Shown: positions 25,481 to 36,761 of the stretch, piece after piece | Layout: each line of letters begins with the position of its first letter | Position numbering within the stretch: the stretch's first letter is position 1 | Source: Homarus americanus | Lineage: Eukaryota; Arthropoda; Malacostraca; Decapoda; Nephropidae | Assembly: GCF_018991925.1 (NCBI RefSeq) | Contig: NW_024736071.1 | Span: 9,753,231 to 9,817,230, forward strand | Reading direction: 5' to 3' | Length of the DNA: 64,000 nt | Program-made: the position numbers and the translations under genes | The notes under the pieces: generated by a model | The model's input: only the letters and a program-made list of their open reading frames with translations | What the model was told of the DNA's origin: nothing | The model's database searches: none

Positions 25481-25825
25481 TATGTGGTTGCAGTTTCAAA
25501 GCTTTGTGATATCACTTATGTATAATGAGTCTCCATATGCCCTGGTTTATTCATAAATCAGTTGTCTTCGTGCAAAAGTAGCCCTGTCGAGCTGTCATGT
25601 ATCAATTAATTTTAAAATATAAATTATAATGTAAATTGTAATAAGACAATGGTTTAGTAGTGCTGTTAATGTGTGTGCTGTGTAAGTGTGTTGGCATGTC
25701 AACTCACCACCTGACTCCTGAGCAAACTCTTCATCAACTTCTTCAAATCCTGCATTGTGCTTGGCAAGCTAAACGCACGCACGCACGCACACACACACAC
25801 ACACACTCACACGCACACAGAAGGT

Positions 25826-26030
25826 GTTGTGAGGGGCCTGATGTGGTGTAGTAATTCCCTCGCAGAACATGGGAACATGGGAGCATAGGAGTGGAGGTGG
25901 CTGCAGTGGGCATATTGGCCCATACTGGGACTGCCCAGTATGGGCCAATGGGCTCGCTGCAGTTTCCTCCATTCTTGTGTTCTGCGAGGGAATTACTATA
26001 CCACATTGGGCCCCTCATAACACCATCTGT
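25826..26030. repeat. Imperfect palindrome of minisatellite-like sequence
   Basis: The left side reads GTGAGGGGCCTGATGTGGTG with AATTCCCTCGCAGAACATGG. The right side carries TGTTCTGCGAGGGAATTACT and CCACATTGGGCCCCTCATAA. The centre is the smaller palindrome GGGACTGCCCAGTATGGGCC. The arms contain the same 45-bp unit as the minisatellite at 26681. Confidence 0.75.
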
Positions 26031-26177
26031 GAGGGAATTACTACACCATGTGATGCCCCTCATAACACCATCTGTGAGGGAGTTACTACACTACGTATCT
26101 GCCGTTCAACACCTCAGCGCACAAGATCTACGTGACCTCAACTGTAAACATTAATCTGTATGTTCACTATGTTCCGT

Positions 26178-26283
26178 TACCTTTCTCTAATGAAGGCTTT
26201 TGCTAAACCACCAATGTCAATGTATGTAGTAAGTCATTTATGTCCGATGTATATTTTCAGCCTTAGGGCTGCAAAACTTTTTC

Positions 26284-26321
<38 letters not shown>
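26178..26321 (+). repeat. Duplicated segment ending in a (CA)n tract, copy 1
   Basis: The sequence from CTTTCTCTAATGAAGGCTTT to GCTGCAAAACTTTTTCAATA is repeated at 27203-27310, and both copies run into a CA tract. Each copy lies just downstream of 45-bp minisatellite units, so the whole block was duplicated. Confidence 0.8.
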
Positions 26322-26323
<2 letters not shown>

Positions 26324-26680
26324 CATCCTTGACCACCGAAGGGTCAAGACGTACCTGGCGCTCCTCTCGGAGCAGCCAGGTCAACTGTTATGTTGGCCCA
26401 TACCAACTCCCTCCCCTGAACCCTCCTCCCCACCGGAATATCAACAAGTTCACGCCAGAAGTTACTATTTCATTTAGGAAAGAAATGGAACCAGTGTTAA
26501 ACAGAGGTGAACAGTGCTTAAGTCAGTGAGAACAACTCAACAGTAACAATGGTACCCAAGTTGACCTTTCACACAGTGAGGTCCCAGGTACCCAGTGATA
26601 ACGGCCCGTGAGACCCAACTACCAGTGATGTGTTAATCCGTCTACGATAGGAAGGCCTGGAACCACACCTCACTCATATA

Positions 26681-27152
26681 ACACCATCTGTGAGGGAATT
26701 ATTACACCACGTGAGGCCCCTCATAACACCATATGTGAAGGAGTTACTACACCACGTGAGGCCCCTCATAACACCATCTGTGAGGGAATTACTACACCAC
26801 GTGAGGCCCCTCATAACACCATCTGTGAGAGAATTACTACACCACGTGAGGCCCCTCATAACACCATCTGTGAGGGAATTACTACACCACGTGAGGCCCC
26901 TCATAACACCATCTGTGAGGGAATTACTACCACGTGAGGCCCTCATAACACCATCTGTGAAATTACTACACCACGTGAGGCCCCTCATAACACCATCTGT
27001 GAGGAATTACTACACCACGTGAGGCCCCTCATAACACCATCTGTGAGGGAATTACTACACCACGTGAGGCCCCTCATAACACCATCTGTGAGGGAACTAC
27101 TACACCACGTGAGGTCCCTCCTAACACCATCTGGGAGGGAGTTACTACACTA
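26681..27152. repeat. 45-bp minisatellite, about 11 copies
   Basis: The unit contains ACACCATCTGTGAGGGAATT and CCACGTGAGGCCCCTCATA. Copies are mostly 85-100% alike, with small deletions in copies 6-8. Because 45 is a multiple of three and the unit lacks stops, both strands stay open for about 100 codons, but this is a property of the repeat and not a gene. It lies in the intron between TSC2 exons B and A. Confidence 0.92.
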
Positions 27153-27202
27153 CGTTTTTGCTGTTCAACACCTACATTAATCTGTATGTTCACTGTATGT
27201 TC

Positions 27203-27321
27203 CTTTACCTTTCTCTAATGAAGGCTTTTGTTAAACCACCAATGTATGTAATAAGTCATTTATGCCCAATGTATATTTTCAGCCTTCGGGCTGCAGAACT
27301 TTTTCAATAAACCGTTAATTA

Positions 27322-27381
<60 letters not shown>
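27203..27381 (+). repeat. Duplicated segment ending in a (CA)n tract, copy 2
   Basis: Second copy of 26178-26321, followed by about 58 nt of CA repeats (27323-27381). Confidence 0.8.
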
Positions 27382-27383
<2 letters not shown>

Positions 27384-27439
27384 GAATTAGGACAACAAGC
27401 ATTCAGTGAGGGTGTTGTTGTGTGACTGCATGGAGACGA

Positions 27440-27775
27440 ATTAAAAGATCAGCTGTTGGGGAGCTTATCGCTTGGCAACACTGGTCCATGTTACCACTCT
27501 TTTCCACTACATCTCTCTAATCACCGACACCTTTCTGCTTTCTCACTCCATATTTTAAAATGTTATGTAATGTAATATTGAAGGGATACAACTTTGCTCA
27601 TTTATACCTATACTTATCACAATCTCCCTAAAAATACTTTAGTTTTCGTGTTTATTCAAGGTATCTTCAGGTCATGAGACCCACTAATCCCCCGGCCAAA
27701 AAAGGGTGACCTGACATTCCATCAGAAGGTCAGTAATATGAGACCACTAATCCCCCACCCTACCTGTTTTATTTT
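27440..27775 (-). repeat. Right arm of the long-distance inverted repeat
   Basis: Reverse complement of 23080-23430 with moderate divergence. Matching blocks include GCTTGGCAACACTGG, TCTCTAATCACC, GAAGGGATACA and TGAGACCACTAATCCCCCAC. Confidence 0.75.
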
Positions 27776-28264
27776 ACTATATTGTACTGTTGTGTACTGG
27801 GCATGCATGAAAGATAAAACAAACGAAAAAACATCCATTTGGTGTAAGTAAACCCGCTGAAGGCCTGCACAAAAATTACCCAGATTCTAGGATATCTCGC
27901 TCATGAGAGGCCTACATCTGCCCCTCCCCTCCTATATAGATAATTCTAGACTTAGGCTAGCTCAGAAGCAGAAGCGACCCCTGAATGTTGACCAAAGGGC
28001 TACTCTCCCCTCTCACACCAATAGAAGAAGCCACACAATATCTATGTAGAAACCACACATAGGGGCATATTATTTCTTTAACTTATAGACCAGTACTCCC
28101 ATGCCATAAGCCATGAGCAACTCAACTCACAAGATATGCTCAAGTCAAGATATTAAAGAACAATAGCTTCATTGAAACAAAATCGGAAGCTACAGGCATA
28201 TGAGGTACGTGCCTAGGAATGAGAGGGTTAGTCCACAATTCTCAGAATACTCTTCAATACATTA

Positions 28265-28390
28265 CAATGAAACCTCAATTTACTGAACTATATAGAAAGG
28301 AAAGTTCATATATTGATTGTCCATTAAATGTCAAACCCCCTTCTAACAGATTATCTGGAAAGAGAAGTATGTTATAAGAAGGTTTCACTG
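28265..28390. mobile_element. 126-bp TA-flanked MITE
   Basis: The left end CAATGAAACCTCAATTTACT and the right end read inward (CAGTGAAACCTTCTTATAAC) match over the first ten bases, and TA lies on each side. It is too short to encode anything. Confidence 0.75.
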
Positions 28391-28496
28391 TACTTCAAAT
28401 TTGCCATACTATGGTGGGAGTTTCATAGCATCCTATATTTCCTGTAATAGCTTCATGACAACCTCACTTGAGCTTCAGTATAATTTATGATATCTA

Positions 28497-29130
28497 GAGC
28501 CTCCAGGATGCCAGAAATCCGGACCACCGGAGAATCCGGACTTTTCGAAAACTCACTTTTTTTTTTTTAATTTAGCGGGCTTTTGTGTGTGTGTGCGCAT
28601 GCGTGAGCGCCACAGCTGCACAGAGACAACAAGGGACCACGCAGTCGCCACTTTAAAACGAGCAATCAAACTGTGACAACGTATGTAATTTTGAGTCCTA
28701 CTCTTTCCATTTACAGAGTACTGTACAAGCCCATAATAATGGCTCCTAAAGTAGATAAACTTCGCTGTGTGAAAAGAAAGAACACGTTGAAATTGAGTGA
28801 CAAACTTGAAATAATTAAGAAACTAGAACGTGGTGTGAGCAATACTGTTCTAATGGAAACATACGACATTGGAAAGTCTATAATTTAAGATATAAAAAAG
28901 GCAAAGAATAAAATTCTAGAATTCATAGCTTTTTCTTTAAAACTGCTCGTTTTGATAAAAGAAGCATGCTATATTTGCTAATGAATAAACTATCAAAATG
29001 TACCTTTTCATCTCTTCTTATTCCTCCTTAAATTTGAATTTTAAAAGTACTGCCTGAAAATCCGGAAAATCCGAAAATCCGGAACGACCCAATCCCCAAG
29101 CAGTCCGGATTTTTGGACTTCTACTGTACA
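28497..29130 (+). mobile_element. Degraded Tigger-like element with ATCCGGA end motifs
   Basis: Both ends carry AATCCGGA motifs (28516-28545 and 29058-29115). The right end read inward is CAGTAGAAGTCCAAAAATCC, next to TA. The left terminus is eroded. It contains the HTH fragment at 28739-28888. Confidence 0.7.
28739..28888 (+). pseudogene. Tigger/jerky-type psq HTH fragment
   Basis: From the ATG the frame reads MAPKVDKLRCVKRKNTLKLS and then KLEIIKKLERGVSNTVLMET, a typical N-terminal psq helix-turn-helix of Tigger/jerky-type transposases. It stops at 28886-28888, and the rest of the transposase is deleted. Its end motif (ATCCGGA) differs from that of the other Tigger-like families here. Confidence 0.75.
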
Positions 29131-29415
29131 TTGCTTCATACAGGGTGTGCCATAAACACCTGAATGTTTTTTAAATGTACTAACATTATAATGCAAAGTG
29201 GAAGATTTATTAACACATATAGATACATTCCCATGTCCAATGAGAGTTAATTTCACAATGGGTAGCCTTTAGGTTAGTATGGAAGCACTGCCTAGTGAGT
29301 TGGCTGGGTTTTAATAAAAAAAAAAAAAAAAACCAGGTATCTATTGCACACCCAATACAAAAAAATTACTGTATACTTGCCATATAATTACTATTGTTAA
29401 TATTAGTTTACTTAC

Positions 29416-29567
29416 CGGACGGAGGTCAGAATAAAGATTAATGATGGAGAAAAATTTATCAGATGATCCTCCAAACTGCTGTAAGTCAATAAGTTGTTCA
29501 ATCACATCCAATATATCCTTCAGCACAGCCAGAATTGCTTGCTTTTCTTGCCCCTCTTCTAAAGCAA
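29416..29567 (-). CDS. TSC2: TSC2 (tuberin) exon B
   Basis: Spliced between acceptor TTTACAG and donor GTAAGT, the exon is 152 nt: two bases completing a codon begun in exon C (giving V), then 50 codons. It encodes ALEEGQEKQAILAVLKDILD, VIEQLIDLQQFGG and SSDKFFSIINLYSDLRP. The human protein has LLTTVEELCDQNEFHGSQ and YFELVERCADQRP here (from memory), with the same spacing. It joins exon A in phase 0. The 7.8-kb intron to exon A holds a solo LTR, a minisatellite, LINE tails and the 4-kb inverted repeat. Confidence 0.92.
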
Positions 29568-30038
29568 CTGTAAACCACCAAAAAATCAGTTTTAAGCCAG
29601 AAAATTAAAGAAACTTTAAAAAGATACTCAAACTTCACCCCTTATCACTGATTAACAAGTTCAAACAGCTGCCAAAAATAACATAAAAACTTTTCAGTAG
29701 TAAGCCATGACCACATCTATGTTCATCTGAATCACTTGGATCCAAGTCATTAGAACCTGTCCTGAAATGTTTAACTATTCCTGGAGAAATAAAGAAAAGT
29801 TATAGAAACTGGTGATCTAAGGAGAGAGAATGTACCATAAAGACCATAAGTGGGGGGTAGGTTGGTAGAAGAATAAGAATAATTTAAAGGTACAGGCATA
29901 CCCAGATAACCAGCGCATAAAAGGACCATAAAAAGGTGTGAAACTACGGTTATCGAAGTAATTAATCCCATAAGAATATAACAAATTCATGGGGTTAGGA
30001 ACCAGCCACCAGAGTTGTAGAGTAACCAAATAAAATTA

Positions 30039-30291
<253 letters not shown>

Positions 30292-30373
30292 AAAATGGGA
30301 GGAAGTGGCACACCTTGGCTGAGTCTTTATTCAAGACATCTTCTGAAGAGTGTGTGGATAAGGCAGTTGTTCC

Positions 30374-30378
<5 letters not shown>

Positions 30379-30462
<84 letters not shown>
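30379..30462. repeat. (TA)n microsatellite
   Basis: About 84 nt of TA, followed by CATA repeats leading into R3. Confidence 0.95.
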
Positions 30463-30468
<6 letters not shown>

Positions 30469-30482
30469 CATACATACATACA

Positions 30483-31233
30483 CAGTAGTACCCCAATTTA
30501 CGCGGTCAATTGAACCCACAGGGTACCGCGGAAAGTGAAAACCGCGTAAAGTAAACAACAGAACATATGGGATTAATTCCAATAGAGACTGGCCCGACCC
30601 CCAAACTCCACTTTTTCCCACAATACCTATGTTGTAGCAAAAATAACATCTAAATTTTATGATGGTATGCTCACACAATTAATATTTAAGAGAAATACAG
30701 TCGCCAGGTTATGTCCATTCAAATAATGGACTCAAATCTCCCCCCCCCCCTCTTCCCAGCTCACTGGCCCCTACCTCTCTGAGAAATGATTGGGTGAAAC
30801 ACTAGATTTTAACATTTAGTAATAAATAATACCTCAGACTAAAGTTAGGATAATATAAGTGACATTTCTGGATTCCTTGCAGGTCAGGGAATATTTTGAA
30901 TGTAAACTTCATATATTTTGCACAAAAGATAAAATATTTGCTTTGTGTAAACCAAATTATTACATAAGATCTAAAATTTGTATGTCTAATGCAAAATCCA
31001 TGATGTTTATATTCAAAATGATCATCATATTGTAAGAATTCCAGCAATGTAAATTATATTCTGGCCGGGTAATTTGTATGAATTTTATGCGCTAAATAAA
31101 AAATAATAATTATATTTCACAGCGTATATGAGTAGATGCACCGTGGAAAGTGAAAGTCCGGTTCTGGCAAGGTACCGCGTAAATGAGAAATCGCGGAAAG
31201 TGAAACCATGTAAAGCTACACAGGGTAATACTG
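30483..31233 (+). mobile_element. R3: R element with a single hairpin unit
   Basis: The ends match R (CAGTAGTACCCCAATTTACG; right end CAGGGTAATACTG), and the CATATGGGATTAATTCCAAT and CCCCCAAACTCCAC blocks are present. Only one ~430-bp unit occurs, against three in R1, R2 and R4 and two in R5. The flanks are not a clean TA pair because of the neighbouring TA/CA tract. Confidence 0.85.
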
Positions 31234-31649
31234 TGTATATATATTAAATTATGACAAAATAAATATAACTGTATTACTGAAATTAAGACTAACCAATGAT
31301 GTGCAATGTCACTATGGTTTTTTAATATTTTCATGGATCATGTAGTAAAAGGTGGTGAAAGGAAGTGTGATGGAGAGTTATAAGTTTGATGAATAAGTTG
31401 GGTCAGCTGCTGTTTTCACATGAAACTCCTTAAGTGAGTAATTCATCAGAAAAGTTACTAATGTTAATGAGTCAGGAAGGAGAAAGTTGATTGCATATGT
31501 GATAACTGTGACAAAAGTAAAATATTGAAAATAAAGAGAAAGGAGAAGTGGAGAATAAATGTTAGCAAGAATGGAGAAAAGGAGTGTCTCAGATACAGAC
31601 AATTGAACATGACAGCAAACACAATGATGACAGAAGGAAAAGAGTAAAG

Positions 31650-32000
31650 GTGGATGGAGAAAAATATGGAAAGAATATTCTCTTAAAGAAGGCAATTATG
31701 CATATGTAGAGGGGAAATATTGCACCAACACTTTTATATGGGTGTGAAGCATGGGTACGAGGAAGGCAACAAAATAGTGTGCTTCAGGCCAATGTGAAAA
31801 GTAAATAGATGCACAGAACAAGAAAAATTATATAAAGAGATGCAAGTGAAAAAGTGTCAATAGGATGGATGCTACAAGGATAAAATAATTGACTGAAGGA
31901 TGCATAAAAAGTGAGGGAGATTGGCATCCAGGAAGCATTAGCTGGTGCAGAATGGCATAGTGCTAACTGATTTTTTTGTCACCACTGGATTTTGTGATGT
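31650..32000 (+). pseudogene. Possible RTE-type LINE C-terminal remnant
   Basis: A frame near 31700-31760 gives APTLLYGCEAWVRG, similar to the TLLYGCETW motif after the RT domain in RTE and related LINEs. The following sequence is riddled with stops. The call rests on this one motif, so it is tentative. Confidence 0.4.
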
Positions 32001-32032
32001 AACTCTTTTCCATATATAACTAATGTCTTATA

Positions 32033-32599
32033 CAGTATGTCCACGCTTAACGTCGTCCCGCTTAACGTTGTTTCGGTACTGCGTCACTAAACTTTAGGGA
32101 TCAAAAATTCGTTTAACATCCCGGTGATCCGATACTACGTCGTTTTGCATCGTCACGGACTACTTTTGATGGCGCATCACCCTCTCTCGTCTGGCCCCAC
32201 TATGCTCTCTCGGTTCGGCGCAGTCTCAGTGACTCACCATCCTCCTACTCTCCCGCCCTCCCCCTCCGCTCCTGCCATACTCCTCCGCTCCCGCCACACT
32301 CCTCCCCTCCCTCCATCCGCCTCCTCTTCTTCACTACCCACCACACACTCACTCTACCACCTCTGCCCATCGGTGAGTACCAATACAAACTTAGTAGTTG
32401 TATATGTATGCATTATTTTCTATAGAAATGGCAATGATTTTCTGTATATGTAATGTATTTCATGGGGCAAAGGGAGGCTCAGGAACGTAACTCCCGTATT
32501 TTATCTATTTCTTATAGGGAAAATTGATCCGCTTAACGTTGTTTCGTATAACGTTGCATTTTTAGGAACGTAACCCCGACGTTAAGCGAGGACTTATTG
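32033..32599. mobile_element. TA-flanked MITE with TTAACGT end motifs
   Basis: The ends CAGTATGTCCACGCTTAACG and (read inward) CAATAAGTCCTCGCTTAACG are inverted and flanked by TA. TTAACGT-type motifs recur near both ends. The CT-rich interior has an ORF of about 109 codons without a recognised domain. It lies about 280 bp from TSC2 exon C. Confidence 0.88.
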
Positions 32600-32878
32600 T
32601 ATCTTGCACATTTTGAAAGGTCTTACATGAGGTATTTCATGACATAACAATCTATGTAATATCTATCCTCAATGTATATTTATAAAACCTGGTAAAAAGG
32701 ATCAAAGAGTAGAAGGGATCATATTTATGGTTGGAAACAGATTAAGGAACATTCTGAAAATATAATAAATATTACACGATATAATGCCAAGACAATAATC
32801 TTTGCATTCCACAATAATGAGATGAGATGAATTTTAGGACAGATGATTCTGACTTAACTAATTATTTATTTTCCTCAC

Positions 32879-33020
32879 CTGTGTGTTCAAACAGTTTGAT
32901 GAGTGTGTCCAGAACAAGATCCCACGATGATAAATGGAGCTCCATATACATCTTGGACACCAACTTCTGAATACTTAGAGCTACCTCATATATAACCAAT
33001 ATATGACCATTTTTAGCAGC
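32879..33020 (-). CDS. TSC2: TSC2 (tuberin) exon C
   Basis: The 142-nt exon follows acceptor TTTTTAG and ends at donor GTGAGG. It encodes AAKNGHILVIYEVALSIQKL, VSKMYMELHLSSWDLVL and DTLIKLFEHT plus one base, in phase with exon D before it and exon B after it. The human protein has a run of the same length from the LPSF motif to YEIVLSITRLIKK and VVAWDILLNIIERL (from memory). The conserved W-D-(I/L) signature and the exact spacing support the join. Confidence 0.92.
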
Positions 33021-33379
33021 CTAAAAAATAAAGAAGTTTGTTAAAACACACATAAATGGGTATTAGTCAGATATTAATGCTTAAATGGAAAGAGAAAACA
33101 TTAACTGAAGCATAATATGTAGTTGAATATCAACATGAACTGTGAGAAAAAGGTGAAACTTTATTGCATTTTAAAGAAAGTTACAACTTCCAGTATAGGA
33201 CTGGATGTACAACAGGAGTGTAATATATTCTAATAACTAAAAAAAAAAAACGATTGTTATCAAAAGTGGAGTACACTACAAGAAGGTTTTGAGTTTCATA
33301 AGAAACTGGCAAGTGAAAGACCGGTTATGGGTAAACACAAGAAATACACTCTGCCACGTTCATAGAGTGATACGGTATA

Positions 33380-34215
33380 CAGTGGTCCCTCGATTAACGA
33401 ACGGTCCAATTAACAAAATTTCGGTTAACAATTTAGCTCCCATAAGGATTTTCAGTTTGATTAACGAACAAAACTTTGATTAACAAAATCCTTACGACAA
33501 ACACGTTTTGATGTGCGCATCGGCTGATTGGCTAGTCCGCCAATACAGTAATTGGTTCTGTGTTTACATTCGTTTCCAGTGAAGTAAATATCAAGAAAGC
33601 TGGTCTCTTGAATATTTCTGCATATTTTATATTAAAATTATTGGTCATTCTGAAATTTAGTTAACATATTGATAATACAGACAGTACAGGGAACAGTTTA
33701 TGTGTGCCCATCAACTGATTGAATCACCCACCAACGCTTCTCAGTTTAACTTTGTTTACAGTGGAGTAAACATCAATTTTGTTGGTCTCTTGAATATTTT
33801 AGCATTTTTACATTAAAATTATTGGTCATTCTAAAATTTATTTAACATATTGATAATATACAGCGTAGAAATTATTATGAAACATGAAGAAGGCATGAGA
33901 ACCAATGCACTCTGTAAAGAATATGGCATGTCATCATCGACTGCCTCTACAATCAGCTGTTTGATGTGTATACAAACTTGCCGGTAATACGACATACACC
34001 TCAAAGTAAGTTAAAATACAGTATTCAATTGTTTTTTATTTATTATTGTACAGTACTGTATTTAGTTTATATTTAATGTTTTGTTAATTCTTTTACCGGT
34101 ATGTATAGTTTTTCTGTGAATTGGAACCAATTACCCAATATCCCATTGAAATAATAGATTCGGTTAACGAACGACTCTGTGGAACAAATTGTGTTCGTTA
34201 ACCGAGGGACCACTG
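33380..34215 (+). mobile_element. Deleted Tigger element, 836 bp
   Basis: The inverted ends (CAGTGGTCCCTCGATTAACG; right end CGAGGGACCACTG) are flanked by TA. It differs from the 14046 copy by retaining the psq HTH segment and lacking other parts, so it is an independent deletion derivative. It lies 359 bp upstream of TSC2 exon C in the gene's reading direction. Confidence 0.9.
33864..33985 (+). pseudogene. psq HTH remnant of a Tigger transposase
   Basis: The translation includes EIIMKHEEGMRTNALCKEYG and MSSSTASTIS, almost the same as at 6863. No catalytic domain remains. Confidence 0.7.
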
Positions 34216-34217
34216 TA

Positions 34218-36297
34218 TATACATGTATATAAATCAGAGAGCTTAGTATAGAATTAACATAAAATATAAAAATATTTACGTATGCACATTGCACAGCGAG
34301 TATAAGTCAGCATTTATGGAGTGTCCTGGAACGCATCCCACTTATTACAATAATTTATATGGGATAATGGTTTCGATGAACGAAAATTCACTTAACGAAA
34401 GCATTGTAGTGGAACGTAACCCTTTTGTTCAATGGGGACTTACTGTACTGTACTGGTATTTTTCTTCTCCTCCCAATCCTTTCTTTTGTATTAGATATAC
34501 CGGTATAAAATTTTTGTCACTCATTATTTGCTTTTTCAGAAAAGTTTAGTTAACACTCTCGGGATCATTCACTCCTATGTGGCATTTTGATTTAATGTTA
34601 ATGAAACTTTTTCCTCATGATCAGACATGCCATCTTGTCATATAGTTCATTTTCTCTAAAAGTTCCTGATCGAATTACTTCAAATTTTAAAGCCACTTTC
34701 TTCATGCCACTCTCCTGCATGGATCCAAGTTTTAAGGCTAGGTGGCAACACTTTCATGTGTGATAGACAAAGTGGCCTCCAAACAAAGACTCTAGTTTTG
34801 CATCTGGCTCACAAAGCGAGAGGTGTGTGTGTCCAGGGCACTATATAAAAATGACTACCGTGGTGTTTGCGCCACTATCTCCAAATAACTATTACTTACA
34901 ACCTCAATATTTATTCTTAAGAAGTGATGTGTATTGAAATATTTATTATGAAATAGTGAAATATTTTTTAATTTATGAGATGGTGAAATGGCTGCCCACA
35001 ATACAGTCGCATATACCACACAAAAGCATGTCGTAATATATAGGCCTAACTTGGAAAAATAGTAAGTGATAGTGAAATGTAGTGAAGTAGAGGAATGTGC
35101 ATGGTGAATTATAAAGAATATATTGTGCTTATTTTATATGTATTCATAATGGCATCGCCAGTGTCTTGCATATGCCAAGACCTGCCTCGTCTAAGTGGTA
35201 AATGGAAATATTAATGCCAAAATTTCAATTTTTGTCACAGAAACTTCTAACTGGTCTATTTCTCTTCCTTAGTTTGTGTACAGTAATAGTCCATCATAAA
35301 AAAATACTTTAAAAATATTTCAACAAAAAACAAGCAAGGAAATATAAGGTCTATGTATAAATATTTTGGCAACTGCGCGCCTAACATCCACTTATTTTCA
35401 CTTTCTATTCAGTAACTCCATTACTTTTTACGTTAACTTTTTTTCTGAATGCATCATTGTCTTCCTCATCATTCACCTTTTCTTGCCATGTGCACTTTAT
35501 GCTGACTGATGCAATGATGTGGGTACAGCACAAGGGGATTCAATAGTAAACTCTCACTTTTCACTTATTCTTGCCAAAATAGACTTTATTTTTTATTTTA
35601 TCTTATTTTTAAGGGTTTCATATGGTTTCCCAGCCTTTTTTATGCAGAATGGCATAATTTGAATAAATATTTGACAATATCTTGGCCACAAATAGTGCCC
35701 GGGAAAAAATATCTTCTCTTTGATTTCTGGTCATTTTGCAGGTTCCAAACGGAGCAAGTGACAGGCTCTTAAAGAAATTTCAGGAGATCCCGAGAATGTT
35801 AATGTATTAAGAGAAGAATAACAATTGTTAAGAGAATTTGAATGAATTTCAGGGAATTATCTAGAGACTGGGAAAGTAACAGCACTTTAACCAAATTCAC
35901 AACCAATTTACAATATATAAAGGCTATTAGAATCTAACCCTGCAAATTTATGTGAGAAACAATGTACTGTAATGTATTGAATTGGCTAGCAGTATGCTCT
36001 AAATGGTCATATATGAAGTAGTCAAGATACAGTTGAAAAGTTCAGAAAAAATGGGAGAAATTCTAACATAAGTTGAAAAATTTAACAATATCATACTTAA
36101 ATTAATGAATAAGAATGATTGAATTGTTGCAAGTCACTACATTATCTTATAGAAAAAATTATAGATACAAACAAAAATAAGAAACTTTCCTGATGGTATA
36201 CAAAGTATATTAAGAAAAAGCTATCTTATGTACAATGTCATGTAAAGGCAAAAACTGGTCTTTGTGTCTTTCATAATACAAACTCATCAGAACCAAC
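34218..36297. other. TSC2 intron D-C, mostly unique-looking sequence
   Basis: Apart from a truncated transposon end at about 34365-34446 (CACTTAACGAAAGC and then GGGGACTTACTG before TA), no repeats or genes were recognised. This is among the longest stretches without an obvious mobile element between the TSC2 exons. Confidence 0.5.
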
Positions 36298-36489
36298 CTC
36301 TCTGAATGTTGGAAGTACTGCTGCTGGTTTGTAGTTAAGGGAGGAAACTTTATTACTCCCCCACAGTGCAGATGTTAAGAAAAAGATTGCTCCACGCACC
36401 ATATGAGCATCTACATTGCTCTGAATCAATCGGCACAAAACATAGAGACCGCTGTTGCCAAGGTGTGTCCCAAGGAGATTGCGCATGAT
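36298..36489 (-). CDS. TSC2: TSC2 (tuberin) exon D
   Basis: The exon has exactly 64 codons (phase 0 at both ends), with acceptor AATTCCAG and donor GTTGGT. It encodes IMRNLLGTHLGNSGLYVLCR, VRGAIFFLTSALWGSNKV and PAAVLPTFRE. This is the best-conserved part: human tuberin has MRNLLGTHLGHSAIYNMC and [20 protein letters not shown] at this place (from memory). The donor GTTGGT is weaker than the usual GTAAGT, but it is the one that preserves frame and spacing into exon C. The ORF would run past the donor for nine codons to a stop if the intron were retained. Confidence 0.95.
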
Positions 36490-36761
36490 CTGGAATTAGG
36501 TGATTATGCTGTAATAATCCACATTTTGCTAAGTGGTAAAAAATGGCATTTCGTTGGGCAACAGGCAGTACAGTAAAATGCAGGCTATGTGCAATTTGAT
36601 AAATGACTATGCAATATGTTTCCAGTAAATGGTAGGTGGATCAACACCTATATAAACCTAAACTAGCTGCAGTAGATTGCTAATCTGGTCTGACCCACCA
36701 TGGCCCACTGTCCCATTCATTTGGGGATGATCCATCATCATAGGATTCACTATCCTTATAC

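Noticed and set aside
26674..27022. ORFs of about 104-110 codons on both strands with a 15-residue repeat
   Set aside because: They exist because the 45-bp minisatellite unit has no stops and a period divisible by three.
26681..27152. CRISPR-like array of regularly spaced repeats
   Set aside because: The whole 45-bp unit repeats without unique spacers, and the window is eukaryotic.
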